Origin: a virus
DNA length: 64,000 nucleotides
Virus record (IMG/VR): IMGVR_UViG_3300023172_000011
Location: 1 to 64,000 of that record
Reading direction: 5' to 3' (one strand)
The position numbers and the translations under genes are program-made. Below, one piece after another: positions 1-7,893 of this stretch. The stretch's first letter is position 1. Every line of letters begins with the position of its first letter. The notes under the pieces were generated by a model, which was given only the letters and a program-made list of their open reading frames with translations, ran no database searches and had not been told where the DNA came from.

Positions 1-44
1 AAGTGGTGAGGAATTTTGATTTTATTAATCTTTGGAGGTATTTT

Positions 45-452
45 ATGAAGAAACTTATTACTGCTACGATTTTGCTGTTTAGTTCATGTAGTTTTCTTGC
101 AGCAGACGACTGCTGCGTTCCAAGAACTGTAGTACACGGACGTACAATGCATTTCCATTATGTTACCCCGTGTGAGGTATTGCGTGGAACTGCGTGTTAT
201 ATTGGAGGGGTGGGACATCGCGTATTGCATGGAGTTGGTGCAGTTATTGCCGCACCATTTACAACGCCATACAATGTTCCAGTATACAGAAAAACATATC
301 GTTATGTTCCGCCAAGATGTATTCCGGGCAGAATGTATGAGGTACAGCAAGTTCTTCCAGCCCCTGTCCCGCCAGCATCAGAATACGATCCGGTTCCAGT
401 TCCATCTCCAGATCCTATTTCGACGCCAACAGCATATTTGCTAAAGTCCTGA
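45..452 (+). CDS. Small secreted Cys/Pro-rich protein
   Basis: A 135-residue protein of unknown function. The ATG at 45 is chosen because a GGAGGT ribosome site lies at 34-39; an in-frame upstream start at position 3 has none. The N-terminus has Lys-Lys then a hydrophobic stretch ending SFLA-AD, which fits signal peptidase I cleavage near residue 20. The mature part starts with a CC pair, has a Gly/His/Val-rich middle around residues 50-70 and a Pro-rich tail. I recognise no family. Such short exported proteins resemble those of Planctomycetes, but that is an impression only. Confidence 0.6.
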   Translation: MKKLITATILLFSSCSFLAADDCCVPRTVVHGRTMHFHYVTPCEVLRGTACYIGGVGHRVLHGVGAVIAAPFTTPYNVPVYRKTYRYVPPRCIPGRMYEVQQVLPAPVPPASEYDPVPVPSPDPISTPTAYLLKS

Positions 453-483
453 TTCTGTAAGAATTTTCCCATCATTCCCCTTG

Positions 484-529
484 ACTCTCTGGTAGGTTAT
501 GCTAAACTTAGTCTATCAGAGAGTTTTTT
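484..529 (+). terminator. Rho-independent terminator just before tRNA-Lys
   Basis: ACTCTCTG (484-491) pairs perfectly with CAGAGAGT (517-524), with a three-pair extension TAG/CTA inside, followed by a run of T to 529. It ends transcription of the upstream gene. The T-run abuts the first base of the tRNA at 530, so it could also act as a processing hairpin. A promoter-like TTGACT (481-486) and TAAACT (503-508), 16 bases apart, overlap the hairpin and could start the tRNA transcript near 515. Confidence 0.65.
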
Positions 530-602
<73 letters not shown>

Positions 603-636
603 CTAATTTTTTTTATTACCTGTTAAGGAATTTAAA

Positions 637-831
637 ATGAATTTAGAAGATCATCTGAGTATTCTTTACAGAGAAAATTTTCAACTTGCCAAGAAAGAAT
701 TTGAAAACGAAAACGCTCTTGGCACTCGATGCAGAGAAGCATATCATGCGTATGCTATGGAATGGACTCTTGAAGATGCAGAAAAACTGATTTCTGATTT
801 TCTTGAAGAAAAGTTTCAAGACATCTATTGA
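637..831 (+). CDS. Small acidic protein, unknown
   Basis: A 64-residue soluble, Glu-rich, predicted mostly helical protein preceded by an AAGGA site at about 624-628. It sits between tRNA-Lys and the rIIA promoter. I recognise no family; the position beside early genes suggests a small host-takeover or accessory protein, but nothing in the sequence shows a function. Confidence 0.6.
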   Translation: MNLEDHLSILYRENFQLAKKEFENENALGTRCREAYHAYAMEWTLEDAEKLISDFLEEKFQDIY

Positions 832-855
832 CAATGCCGATAATCATCGTACAAT
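828..855 (+). promoter_or_regulatory. Early promoter of rIIA
   Basis: TTGACA (828-833), 16-base spacer, TACAAT (850-855). The spacer contains GCCGATA, shared with the promoters at 3075 and 4643. It overlaps the stop of the upstream gene and lies 44 bases before the rIIA start, as expected for a host sigma70-type early promoter. Confidence 0.75.
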
Positions 856-899
856 CAAGCCGTACAAACAACCAACCACTTTTTTGAAGGACGATTGAC

Positions 900-2792
900 A
901 TGAAGATTGAAAATGCACCACAGGACGTTACTGTTCACGGCGACTTTGCCACATCTGACTTTGCAGTTGGCGATCTCGCATTCATTGTAGACATGTTTGC
1001 TGATAAGGTTTATTCGCACAAAGAACGTGCTGTTATCCGCGAACTGGCTTGTAATGCTCATGACTCACATGTTATGGCAGGTACTACAGACATTCCATTT
1101 GATGTGCATCTGCCAACATCACTTGAGCCATTCTTTTCTATCCGCGATTATGGAACAGGTCTTGATGATTGTGAAGTCCGCACTATCTTTGCTGGTATTG
1201 GAATCTCCACAAAGCGTGATTCTAATGAAGTGATTGGATGTTTTGGTATTGGATCTCTATCTCCATACAGCATGACTGATAGTTTTACCGTTAAAAGTTA
1301 CAAGGATGGCATTTGCCGTACCTACAATTGTTATCGTGATGAGGCTCGCAAGCCGGTCGTTGCTCTGTTAGCAGAATGTGAAACAGACGAGGCTAATGGT
1401 CTTGAAGTTAGTCTGTCTGTGAATGGCAGGGTTTGTCAGTTCGAGGCTGAAGCAGAGAACGTCTTTCGCTTTTGGCAGGGAACTATTCCAAATATTAATA
1501 ACGTGCATGTTGTTTCACGATGCAAGCAGCAACGTGATGCTTATATCTTCCAGTCAGATGATTTTGGCCTGACTGGCGGCTATGGCGATATGTATGCAAT
1601 TATGGGTAATATTTCTTACAGAATTCCTTATGAATTGTGCGACATCCACGCTGGTGGGTACTTAAAGTTTGAACTTGGCGAATTAGATTTTGATACTGCT
1701 CGTGAAAATCTGTCAATGACAGATAAGGTCAGGGCTGCTGTTAAGGCAAAATTTGAACTTGTTAGAGCACAACTTCATGATCTGGTAACGCAGAAGATTG
1801 AAGCTGAGCCTACTCCATTCAAGCGAGCGATCATGTCTCAACGTTTGAACTCTGGGAGTATTGGCAACAATGCTAAGATTAGGATGGCGGATTATACGCT
1901 GCCACCTACATCAGAAGCTATGGAAGTATTCACGACTAATCATCGTCGTACTACAGAGAAGATCGAAACAACAAATCTTCCTCTTGGTAATAATGTTGAA
2001 TACTATGAATATAAGCCTCGTATGACTCAGCGTGTGAGGAATTATGTTAAGGATACAGGATGTAAAGTAGTTCTGCTGACTCCGCAGCAGATTTCTGAGT
2101 GTAAGATTGACACTGATGTTTTGCTGGATCTTGATGACCTGCCAAAAATTGAACGTTCCTACGTCCGTAGCAGCGGTCCTGTAGTTAAGACATTTGCATT
2201 TAGCTATAGCGAACGTTGTCATGGTAAGAAGTCTGATCACTGGAATGCTATTGATGTTGATACAGAATCTGAAGAACTCGTATACGTTGAGATCAATCGT
2301 TGGGAAATTCAGAGCTACAGCGTCATTAGCAGAGATGCATGGCAGCTTAATGACTCTATCAAGACATTGAAAGCGAACGGAATCAACGTGCCAACAGTAC
2401 ATGGATTGAAGTCCGCTTACATTAAAGGCAAGGCATTCTCTTCAAGTAACTGGATTCATATTGACGACTACGTTAAGCGTGAAGTAGCAAAAAATGCTCC
2501 TAATGGGGTATACATCTACAGCAGTACTGACTTTGACAGGATGCAAGAACTTCACAATAAAATTGAGAGTCCAGAGTTGACAGAGTGGAAAGAGTATGTT
2601 AATATGATTCCTGAGAGGAACATCGCCACCATCGCTAAGAGAATTGGTATCGAAGTTAAGGAAGATACAATCTTCCAAGAATGGATGGATGCTTTTTTCA
2701 AGAAGTATCCGCTGGTTCAATTGGTTGATTCCTACAAGATTGGCAGGAATCCGGAAGCATTCGCACCCTATATTGGAGGTACTGTACGATGA
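900..2792 (+). CDS. rIIA: rIIA-like GHKL ATPase
   Basis: 630 residues related to T4 rIIA, a membrane-associated protein that prevents prophage-induced early lysis. The N-terminal third carries a GHKL (Hsp90/gyrase/histidine kinase) ATP-binding fold: N-box E48-L-A-C-N52-A-H-D, the D83-x-G-x-G87 motif and a glycine lid GCFGIGS at 113-119. The rest is diverged. It is followed after a 4-base overlap by a small gene and then rIIB, the T4-like order with one gene inserted. The promoter at 828-855 reads straight into it and GGACG precedes the ATG. In other phages rIIA affects lysis timing and superinfection exclusion; the action here is inferred from family. Confidence 0.85.
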   Translation: MKIENAPQDVTVHGDFATSDFAVGDLAFIVDMFADKVYSHKERAVIRELACNAHDSHVMAGTTDIPFDVHLPTSLEPFFSIRDYGTGLDDCEVRTIFAGIGISTKRDSNEVIGCFGIGSLSPYSMTDSFTVKSYKDGICRTYNCYRDEARKPVVALLAECETDEANGLEVSLSVNGRVCQFEAEAENVFRFWQGTIPNINNVHVVSRCKQQRDAYIFQSDDFGLTGGYGDMYAIMGNISYRIPYELCDIHAGGYLKFELGELDFDTARENLSMTDKVRAAVKAKFELVRAQLHDLVTQKIEAEPTPFKRAIMSQRLNSGSIGNNAKIRMADYTLPPTSEAMEVFTTNHRRTTEKIETTNLPLGNNVEYYEYKPRMTQRVRNYVKDTGCKVVLLTPQQISECKIDTDVLLDLDDLPKIERSYVRSSGPVVKTFAFSYSERCHGKKSDHWNAIDVDTESEELVYVEINRWEIQSYSVISRDAWQLNDSIKTLKANGINVPTVHGLKSAYIKGKAFSSSNWIHIDDYVKREVAKNAPNGVYIYSSTDFDRMQELHNKIESPELTEWKEYVNMIPERNIATIAKRIGIEVKEDTIFQEWMDAFFKKYPLVQLVDSYKIGRNPEAFAPYIGGTVR

Positions 2793-3094
2793 CAACAATG
2801 GTAAGAACCCCACGACCTATTCCAGTAAAGGAAGAAGTTATGCCTCAAAAGAAATCTCCAAGTATCCCAGAAGAACTTCTATTGGAGTTCGTTGGTAATA
2901 TTCCGAACCTTTTCAAAATTGACCAGCATCATATCTGGAATAATCGCTATCGAATTAACGTATGGACGCAAGAATGGGCTGAAGGTCGTTTTTGCCCAAC
3001 AAATAGAATCGCCAAGTCTTTCTATCTTTTATATGAAGATGGGAAAATTTTTGACAAAACTATCAAGAAGCGTATTGACATTGACGATAAGTAA
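2789..3094 (+). CDS. Hypothetical protein between rIIA and rIIB
   Basis: A 101-residue basic protein. It overlaps the end of rIIA by four bases (ATGA), so it is translationally coupled. The first 30 residues are Pro/Lys-rich and look disordered; the rest has aromatic residues (HHIWNNRYRINVW) suggesting a small beta-rich domain. The rIIB promoter lies inside its last codons. No family recognised. Confidence 0.65.
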   Translation: MTTMVRTPRPIPVKEEVMPQKKSPSIPEELLLEFVGNIPNLFKIDQHHIWNNRYRINVWTQEWAEGRFCPTNRIAKSFYLLYEDGKIFDKTIKKRIDIDDK

Positions 3095-3102
3095 GTTATA
3101 AT
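3075..3102 (+). promoter_or_regulatory. Early promoter of rIIB
   Basis: TTGACA (3075-3080), 16-base spacer with GACGATA, TATAAT (3097-3102), inside the 3' end of the upstream gene and 42 bases before the rIIB start. It matches the promoters at 828 and 4643 in spacing and in the CGATA spacer motif. Confidence 0.8.
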
Positions 3103-3143
3103 GAACTGGTATCTTATTTTCACTTTGACAGGAGTTTTGAATT

Positions 3144-3998
3144 ATGTTGACGCACATTAAGAGTAATGACAATCATTGGACTGTAGTTTTAAATGGTCAG
3201 CCACACCAGTTTGACCATACACATCCTCACTACACAGATCTTGTATCATGCGTTCATTCAGATGATTCAGATAAGTTTGTAGAACTGCTCCAATCTGGCA
3301 ATGAAATTGAGGATTGGTCAGAGGGCGACTTTGAGTTTCGCAATGGCTTCTTGTATTTTGAAGATGAGCAGATTGCTACTCAGCCAACTAATCGTATCGT
3401 AGAATTAATTCGTCAAGGATTTCCCCACCAGCCCATGCTTAACTATCTAACAAATCTTTATGATAATGTTAGTGAGCGTGCTGTTCAAGAATCTTATACT
3501 TGGTCGAGCCATAAGGGTTTGCCAATTACTGACGACGGTATGATGGTAGGCTACAAGGGTGTACGTGCTCATGCTGGCGATCCCATCACTGTTAAGAACG
3601 GTGAAGTTAAAGAAGGTGATCTCGTAGACATCTACACTGGCAAGACATTCCGTAATAATGTCGGAGATAAGTGCGTTATGAAACGCCGCCAAGTTTGTGA
3701 CGATCATACTAAGGGATGCGATTCTGGTCTGCACGTTGGTACTTATGAGTACGCATCAGATTGGGCTGGTCCAACTGGTGTAGTTGTTCTGGTTAAATTT
3801 AATCCAAAGGATATTGTAAGCGTTCCATCTGACTGTGAATGTCAGAAGATGCGAGTTAGTGAGTATGAAGTTATCGCCATTGCTCGTGAGCAGCTTCAAG
3901 AAGCCGTATACGAGTATGAGGACGATGGAGAAACATACGATTATGATGATACAGCAGAGACAGAGGAAGATTACTATGAAGAAGATGTGAACTTCTAA
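3144..3998 (+). CDS. rIIB: rIIB-like protein
   Basis: 284 residues with the layout of phage rIIB proteins: an N-terminal part of about 120 residues, a central conserved domain (around 125-230; GYKGVRAHAG, CDDHTKGCDSGLHVGTYEYA) and an acidic, Tyr/Glu-rich tail from about 250 that is likely disordered. rIIB works with rIIA at the membrane in lysis-timing and exclusion phenotypes. It has its own promoter at 3075-3102 and an AGGAG site before the ATG. The central Cys/His residues are typical of the wider rIIB family; a metal role is not shown. Confidence 0.8.
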   Translation: MLTHIKSNDNHWTVVLNGQPHQFDHTHPHYTDLVSCVHSDDSDKFVELLQSGNEIEDWSEGDFEFRNGFLYFEDEQIATQPTNRIVELIRQGFPHQPMLNYLTNLYDNVSERAVQESYTWSSHKGLPITDDGMMVGYKGVRAHAGDPITVKNGEVKEGDLVDIYTGKTFRNNVGDKCVMKRRQVCDDHTKGCDSGLHVGTYEYASDWAGPTGVVVLVKFNPKDIVSVPSDCECQKMRVSEYEVIAIAREQLQEAVYEYEDDGETYDYDDTAETEEDYYEEDVNF

Positions 3999-4014
3999 TC
4001 GTGGTTGGTTAGAC

Positions 4015-4094
4015 GAGATCGAAAGTCGGATGCCTTGAGCTATTAGACAGATGGACAACACTAGACTCGCGGGTGAAAATCCCGCTCGATCTCT
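4015..4094 (+). ncRNA. Candidate structured RNA, tRNA-like ends
   Basis: GAGATCGA (4015-4022) pairs perfectly with TCGATCTC (4086-4093), closing a stretch that ends in a T-arm-like hairpin GCGGG-TGAAAAT-CCCGC. The middle does not fold as D and anticodon arms, and the loop lacks the TTC of a real T-loop, so this is not a normal tRNA. Just upstream, TCGT-GGTTGGTTAG-ACGA resembles a lone D-arm. It may be a decayed tRNA or the structured leader of the small gene at 4122. Confidence 0.4.
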
Positions 4095-4121
4095 TTCTTA
4101 TTTTCTTAGGAGATAATTATA

Positions 4122-4289
4122 ATGAGCACAGAAATTGATTGGGAGCGAGAGCAGGTAATTAAGGCAATTGACTTTTTAGAAAACCAATTAAGAAATACCA
4201 GCGATCATTTTCAAAAAAAGGAAGTCATTCAAAATATTGGCAATCTGAAGAAAAGACTTCTCGAACTAACTGCAAAAGTATTTAACTGA
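4122..4289 (+). CDS. Small helical protein, unknown
   Basis: A 55-residue ORF (MSTEIDWEREQ... to ...LTAKVFN) with a strong ribosome site (TTAGGAGA, about 4106-4113) at correct spacing. It is rich in Glu, Lys, Gln and Leu with heptad-like spacing and probably forms a coiled coil. It lies between the structured element at 4015-4094 and the tRNA cluster. No family recognised. Confidence 0.6.
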   Translation: MSTEIDWEREQVIKAIDFLENQLRNTSDHFQKKEVIQNIGNLKKRLLELTAKVFN

Positions 4290-4384
4290 CTATATACAAT
4301 AAGGAAGCCATGCTGTTCCTACTAAGAGTTCGCATCCTTCAAAGCGGATGGGCTAGGAATCATCAGGACACTAACCACTACAAC

Positions 4385-4457
4385 GGGGATGTAGCTCAGT
4401 GGTAAGAGTAGTGTTCTTATAAAGCATTGGTCGTGGGTTCGATTCCCACCATCCCTA
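4385..4457 (+). tRNA. tRNA-Ile (anticodon TAT)
   Basis: Acceptor GGGGATG/CATCCCT (first pair G-T), D-arm GCTC/GAGT, anticodon stem GTGTT/AGCAT with loop CTTATAA giving TAT, T-arm GTGGG-TTCGATT-CCCAC, discriminator A. It reads AUA, a rare codon in many bacteria, directly through a T34 anticodon rather than a lysidine-modified CAT. CCA is not encoded. Confidence 0.88.
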
Positions 4458-4462
4458 CTTAC

Positions 4463-4535
4463 GCTCGTGTAGCATAACGGATAATGCAGCAGGTTTCTAC
4501 CCTGCGGATTGTGGGTTCGAATCCTACCGCGAGCA
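4463..4535 (+). tRNA. tRNA-Arg (anticodon TCT)
   Basis: Acceptor GCTCGTG/CGCGAGC, anticodon stem GCAGG/CCTGC with loop TTTCTAC giving TCT, T-arm GTGGG-TTCGAAT-CCTAC, discriminator A. It reads AGA/AGG, the favoured Arg codons of AT-rich phage genes. It starts five bases after tRNA-Ile. Confidence 0.9.
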
Positions 4536-4539
4536 TTAA

Positions 4540-4624
4540 CTCGACATGGCGGAATAGGCAGACGCACCGGACTTAAAATCCGGTTCCTGTAGTGGGAGTG
4601 AGGGTTCAAGTCCCTCTGTCGAGA
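4540..4624 (+). tRNA. tRNA-Leu (anticodon TAA)
   Basis: Class II tRNA of 85 nt with perfect acceptor CTCGACA/TGTCGAG, anticodon stem CCGGA/TCCGG with loop CTTAAAA giving TAA, a long variable arm, and T-arm GAGGG-TTCAAGT-CCCTC. It reads UUA/UUG. Confidence 0.92.
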
Positions 4625-4642
4625 TTTTTCTTCAAGAACCTA

Positions 4643-4670
4643 TTGACATAAGCCGATAGTATGTTATAAT
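4643..4670 (+). promoter_or_regulatory. Early promoter downstream of tRNA cluster
   Basis: TTGACA (4643-4648), 16-base spacer containing GCCGATA, TATAAT (4665-4670). It lies 40 bases before the gene at 4711 and is the closest to consensus of the three matching promoters. Confidence 0.82.
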
Positions 4671-4710
4671 CAAGACATACTCATTGGCTTTCTTTTTTTG
4701 GAGGTGAACT

Positions 4711-5307
4711 ATGAACATTTTTGTACTCTCTTATGACCCCGTAGAAGCGGCAGAGATGCACTGTGACAAGCACTGCGTAAAGATGGTGGTAGAACTATAT
4801 CAGCAGCTTGGATCGGCTCTACGGCGACATGGTGCGACTGACAGCCAAATGCCACTCACTCAGTCAGGCAAGCCACTTCGCGGCGGCTATCATCACCATC
4901 CTTGCACTCAATGGTGCGGTGATTCACGCAGCAATTTTGAATGGGCGGCGTGTCACGCCATTGCCTTAGCAGAAGAATATACTGAGCGATACGGCAAGGA
5001 ACATGCTTGTAGTGCCGGTATACGGCAGATGGCAACGATGTCCGACATGATTCCAGAAGGCAATATGACTCCTTTTGCTCAAGCCATGCCAGATGAATAT
5101 CGCAACGCCTCAGCAGTTGTTGCATATCGTGACTACTATTTTTACGATAAACGAGAAAACATTCAATGCGAATGGAACAAGAGACGACCTGCACCAGACT
5201 GGTGGAACTCAATGTTAGTTATGGACGAGCTTGTGAGGCAGGCACAACAATTAAACATGGACAAAAATGATCTAAACAACTATAAATATTCTAAGGAGAT
5301 GGTATGA
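4711..5307 (+). CDS. Conserved phage protein, glycosylase-like
   Basis: A 198-residue protein beginning MNIFVLSYDP-x-AA-x-MHCDKHCVKMVVE, a signature I recognise from many large phages and usually left as hypothetical. Some annotations link it to the pyrimidine-dimer DNA glycosylase (Pyr_excise) group; I cannot confirm that. The His/Cys-rich patches (HHHPCTQWC, near residues 61-70) could bind metal. It has a GGAGG site and its own promoter at 4643-4670, and overlaps the next gene by four bases. Confidence 0.7.
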   Translation: MNIFVLSYDPVEAAEMHCDKHCVKMVVELYQQLGSALRRHGATDSQMPLTQSGKPLRGGYHHHPCTQWCGDSRSNFEWAACHAIALAEEYTERYGKEHACSAGIRQMATMSDMIPEGNMTPFAQAMPDEYRNASAVVAYRDYYFYDKRENIQCEWNKRRPAPDWWNSMLVMDELVRQAQQLNMDKNDLNNYKYSKEMV

Positions 5308-5630
5308 GTGATAGATTTGAACTGGAAACGGAACTAAATAGAATATTGGCAACTATAGATGATCTACGACTTGTTGCTAAAAATCCCGATCCTGATTTAA
5401 TCATAGCTATTGCCAATTTGCTAGATAGAAAATACGAGGCAATATTTGATTGTTTTTGCAGGACATTTAAGCTGGATGACTATGCTGAAGAAAGGACTGA
5501 AGAAGCAGTAAATAAAACTTTTAGAGACCTGCAAAGAACTAAGAAAGTATTAAAGGAGCTTTGGACAGTAGGCCAGTTTATTCCTGAGCCATTAGCACAA
5601 CAAATTGAGGAGATTCTAAATGACGCTTGA
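5304..5630 (+). CDS. Hypothetical helical protein
   Basis: A 108-residue, mostly alpha-helical, acidic protein. The start overlaps the previous stop (ATGA), showing coupled translation. Leu/Ile/Glu-rich helices with no catalytic motif. It is followed by another small gene that starts within its last codons. No family recognised. Confidence 0.65.
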   Translation: MSDRFELETELNRILATIDDLRLVAKNPDPDLIIAIANLLDRKYEAIFDCFCRTFKLDDYAEERTEEAVNKTFRDLQRTKKVLKELWTVGQFIPEPLAQQIEEILNDA

Positions 5631-5787
5631 AGAACTAAAAGATTACTTGATTTCTGAAATCGAAACACTTGAAGAACAAAACGAAAGTTCTCGTAAGCAC
5701 GAGGATTGGATCACTCTTGTTAAGGGTGAAACTGTTCAATGGCATTGTAAGTTTATCTTAGAATTGCTTGAAAAAGGAATGGAGTGA
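5620..5787 (+). CDS. Small acidic protein, unknown
   Basis: A 55-residue ORF (MTLEELKDYL... to ...KGME) beginning at an ATG inside the end of the upstream gene, with TTGAGGAG as ribosome site. Glu/Leu-rich and probably two helices. Not recognised, but spacing, ribosome site and codon use match the neighbours. Confidence 0.55.
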   Translation: MTLEELKDYLISEIETLEEQNESSRKHEDWITLVKGETVQWHCKFILELLEKGME

Positions 5788-5790
5788 TTT

Positions 5791-6036
5791 ATGTACTGCA
5801 TTGGAAATTGTTACTGCTGGGCCTTGATACTTAGATTATTTTATGGAGGCAAGATCTTTGTTTACAGTAGTGAACTTGGACCAAAGGGCAAAGATATCAA
5901 GCATTACATGCTAAGAGATAGGAATGGGAAGATTCGACATTTTAAGAGAGTGTTTGATATTTTTCCACCACCATTATGCTTCCTATGTTTTATAGGAAAA
6001 ATCGAGTCATCAGGTAAAAGAAGGAGGGTAGCATGA
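5791..6036 (+). CDS. Small Cys/aromatic-rich protein
   Basis: An 81-residue basic protein. The first 17 residues are hydrophobic and Cys-rich (CIGNCYCWALILRLF), so it may be membrane-associated. The tail (PPPLCFLCFIGK, then KRRR) is basic. It overlaps the next gene by four bases. Function unknown. Confidence 0.5.
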   Translation: MYCIGNCYCWALILRLFYGGKIFVYSSELGPKGKDIKHYMLRDRNGKIRHFKRVFDIFPPPLCFLCFIGKIESSGKRRRVA

Positions 6037-6629
6037 GTCGCAGGTTTGACCATAGAGATGTAAATACTTTCAAGAAGGATATTTACTTTAGCACGCAGAT
6101 AGAAAAGTATTTCTTTAATAAGTGGATGGATATATGTCAACCACTTGACTATATCAATGTAACTAATCCCAGAGACAATGGAGTAGATAATGAAGGTGCG
6201 TTTATTGCTAAAGGAAATACTGCTGGTGCTGACTACATGGTTGACCTGTCCTATCATTCATTGGATATTTCTGACATGCCTTTAGAAATTAAATGGGTTC
6301 CAACATTTGGAAAACTCACCCTAAAGGTTGCAGATCTAAAATCATATATTAAGGAAAATGCCGGAATCTTATTTATCTATCCGTCAGAAAAAACGATGGA
6401 CTTGAAAAAGCCTAAAGATTATAACTTGACAAGACATATTGCTAAGATAGAATCTATATCAGATATTCTAAGATGGAGCCTAATGTCTCCCGGACAAGTA
6501 CGATATTTTTTGGAATATGCTGAAGACAACAACAAGATTGAGTCGATATATTACATGGGAAATAAACCCGGAATCATTCTGAAGCAAGAAAGGTTTATTG
6601 ACTGGTTCACAGAGGAGAAGTGGTCATAG
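6033..6629 (+). CDS. PD-(D/E)XK nuclease-like protein
   Basis: A 198-residue protein. The centre has AGADYMVDLSYHS-x-DISDMPLEIKWVP followed by a Thr/Lys strand and DLKSYI. The Asp, then Glu-x-Lys on the next strand, fits the PD-(D/E)XK nuclease core of type II restriction and Holliday-junction enzymes. The ends are not assignable. It may be a recombination or host-DNA nuclease; the substrate is unknown. Starts by an ATGA-type overlap with an AGGAGG site. Confidence 0.5.
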   Translation: MSRRFDHRDVNTFKKDIYFSTQIEKYFFNKWMDICQPLDYINVTNPRDNGVDNEGAFIAKGNTAGADYMVDLSYHSLDISDMPLEIKWVPTFGKLTLKVADLKSYIKENAGILFIYPSEKTMDLKKPKDYNLTRHIAKIESISDILRWSLMSPGQVRYFLEYAEDNNKIESIYYMGNKPGIILKQERFIDWFTEEKWS

Positions 6630-6636
6630 CTAATTC

Positions 6637-6647
6637 ATGGAGTATAC
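6637..6647 (+). promoter_or_regulatory. Recurring ATGG(C/A)GTATAC element, copy 1
   Basis: ATGGAGTATAC directly after the stop of the nuclease-like gene and 44 bases before the next start. The same element occurs at 9703-9713 and 31695-31705, each at the head of a new gene group. It could be a middle or late promoter -10 type element used with the phage sigma factor at 54441. Confidence 0.4.
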
Positions 6648-6691
6648 TTTGCTGGAGGGTCATCTTTTAACCATTCAGTGGAGCACAAGTC

Positions 6692-7093
6692 ATGAAGTTT
6701 TTCCTGCACTTGGGATTCATCTTGTGGATTACTTTTGTTGGCATATTTGATACGGTAATTACGTACTTAACAAGAAGTACAATTGTAGTTTTAGAAAAAA
6801 ATCCAATATCACTATTCCTCATTACCACATTTGGATTAAGTTTTTTCCTGTCAATTAAATTGATACTAACATGCTTAGTAGCCTGCCTTTTGTTTTACAT
6901 GGCTCTTGCCAGAAAAAATAAGCCTTGGCTTCCTAAAAAGGTTTTAAGCTACATTGATATAATAATTATAATAATATTCATATTCCAGACATGGCTGTTC
7001 TATTATCTAAATTGGAGCGGTGGAGAGTTATTTGAAATTGATTCTGTTGTTTGGAGAATGTTTATTGATTTCTGGAAAGATTTAATAAAATGA
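6692..7093 (+). CDS. Integral membrane protein, DUF5658-like
   Basis: A 133-residue protein with about three transmembrane segments (roughly 5-25, 44-70, 87-105). The pattern D-x3-T in the first helix and EKNP shortly after it resembles the small bacterial DUF5658 membrane family. It follows a recurring promoter-like element and a GGAG site. A role in the host membrane late in infection is inference. Confidence 0.55.
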   Translation: MKFFLHLGFILWITFVGIFDTVITYLTRSTIVVLEKNPISLFLITTFGLSFFLSIKLILTCLVACLLFYMALARKNKPWLPKKVLSYIDIIIIIIFIFQTWLFYYLNWSGGELFEIDSVVWRMFIDFWKDLIK

Positions 7094-7311
7094 TCAAAAC
7101 AATAATTGATGAGTTTATATTAAAAACTTCTGATGACAAATTAACAGTTCAAGGACCAAGTGGAAAAAGCAAACAGATTCCTATTGACAAGTTCTTAGAA
7201 AGTGGTATGATCATACTTCCAAAGAAGCTGTATGATAAAATTAGGACAAACTTAAAAGCAGCAAATCAATACGATAAATTTATGGATAAAATATATGACA
7301 GTTATCAGTGA
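7090..7311 (+). CDS. Hypothetical small protein
   Basis: 73 residues, basic, overlapping the membrane-protein gene by four bases and the next gene by 17. The middle GPSGKSKQIPIDKFLESG is suggestive of a small DNA-binding or adaptor protein, but no known domain is evident. Confidence 0.5.
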   Translation: MIKTIIDEFILKTSDDKLTVQGPSGKSKQIPIDKFLESGMIILPKKLYDKIRTNLKAANQYDKFMDKIYDSYQ

Positions 7312-7537
7312 AAAATCTTGGATCGTTACTTATAAATATTTAATGGGAAAGATTAATTATACTCAACTACATTTCCTTCTAACAATGGAAGGATTAACTG
7401 AAGATGAAATGGACGAGATTGTAGAAAAAGCCGCTTTGTACTACTCTCATGCTATGAAAATAAGAGTGATAGGATCTTGGATAATTCTATCCTTAATAGC
7501 ATTTGGATCACTCGCGATTGGCTACGTATTTCTTTAA
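7295..7537 (+). CDS. Small membrane-anchored protein
   Basis: 80 residues. A soluble acidic helical part (to about 50) is followed by one C-terminal transmembrane segment (about 56-79), a tail-anchored layout. It starts inside the previous gene and ends 13 bases before the next. Function unknown. Confidence 0.55.
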   Translation: MTVISEKSWIVTYKYLMGKINYTQLHFLLTMEGLTEDEMDEIVEKAALYYSHAMKIRVIGSWIILSLIAFGSLAIGYVFL

Positions 7538-7550
7538 GGGGTAAATTACT

Positions 7551-7889
7551 ATGGTTGTCTATGTTTTAGTTGAATATATGATGCCCGATGCTAAGAAGGA
7601 TGGATCTGTGGCCCTTCTTGGCGTTTTTGATAATGAGGAACTGGCAGAACAGCATAGAGAAGAATTGACAAATGATGAAGATGAAGATATCGTTTTCTAT
7701 GAGATACTTGAATATCAGATGAATATTTTACAAGAACCAGAAGAAGAACAAGATATATCAGATGATCTTCAAGAACTAATGAAGAAAGAGATTATTGATT
7801 ATACTATTGGTGAAGACGGTGAGTTTTATTTTCATCTAACAGATAAGGGAAAAGAAATTGTTAGAGGAAAAAGAGATACGGAGGATTAA
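7551..7889 (+). CDS. Hypothetical acidic protein
   Basis: 112 residues, strongly acidic with an EEPEEEQD stretch near the middle. The start (MVVYVLVEY-x-MPDAKKDGSVALLGVFDNEELA) resembles small phage proteins with a ferredoxin-like fold, and the end (YTIGEDGEFYFHLTDKGKEIV) resembles a winged-helix tail. It ends five bases before tRNA-Gln. No firm family. Confidence 0.55.
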   Translation: MVVYVLVEYMMPDAKKDGSVALLGVFDNEELAEQHREELTNDEDEDIVFYEILEYQMNILQEPEEEQDISDDLQELMKKEIIDYTIGEDGEFYFHLTDKGKEIVRGKRDTED

Positions 7890-7893
7890 TTAA

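Noticed and set aside
2502-2513. AATGGGGTATAC inside rIIA, like the recurring promoter element
   Set aside because: Lies in the middle of a coding frame with no gene start downstream; treated as a chance match.
4015-4094. A normal tRNA (His-like, with G-1 and C73)
   Set aside because: No D-arm, no anticodon stem and no TTC T-loop can be formed in the required order.
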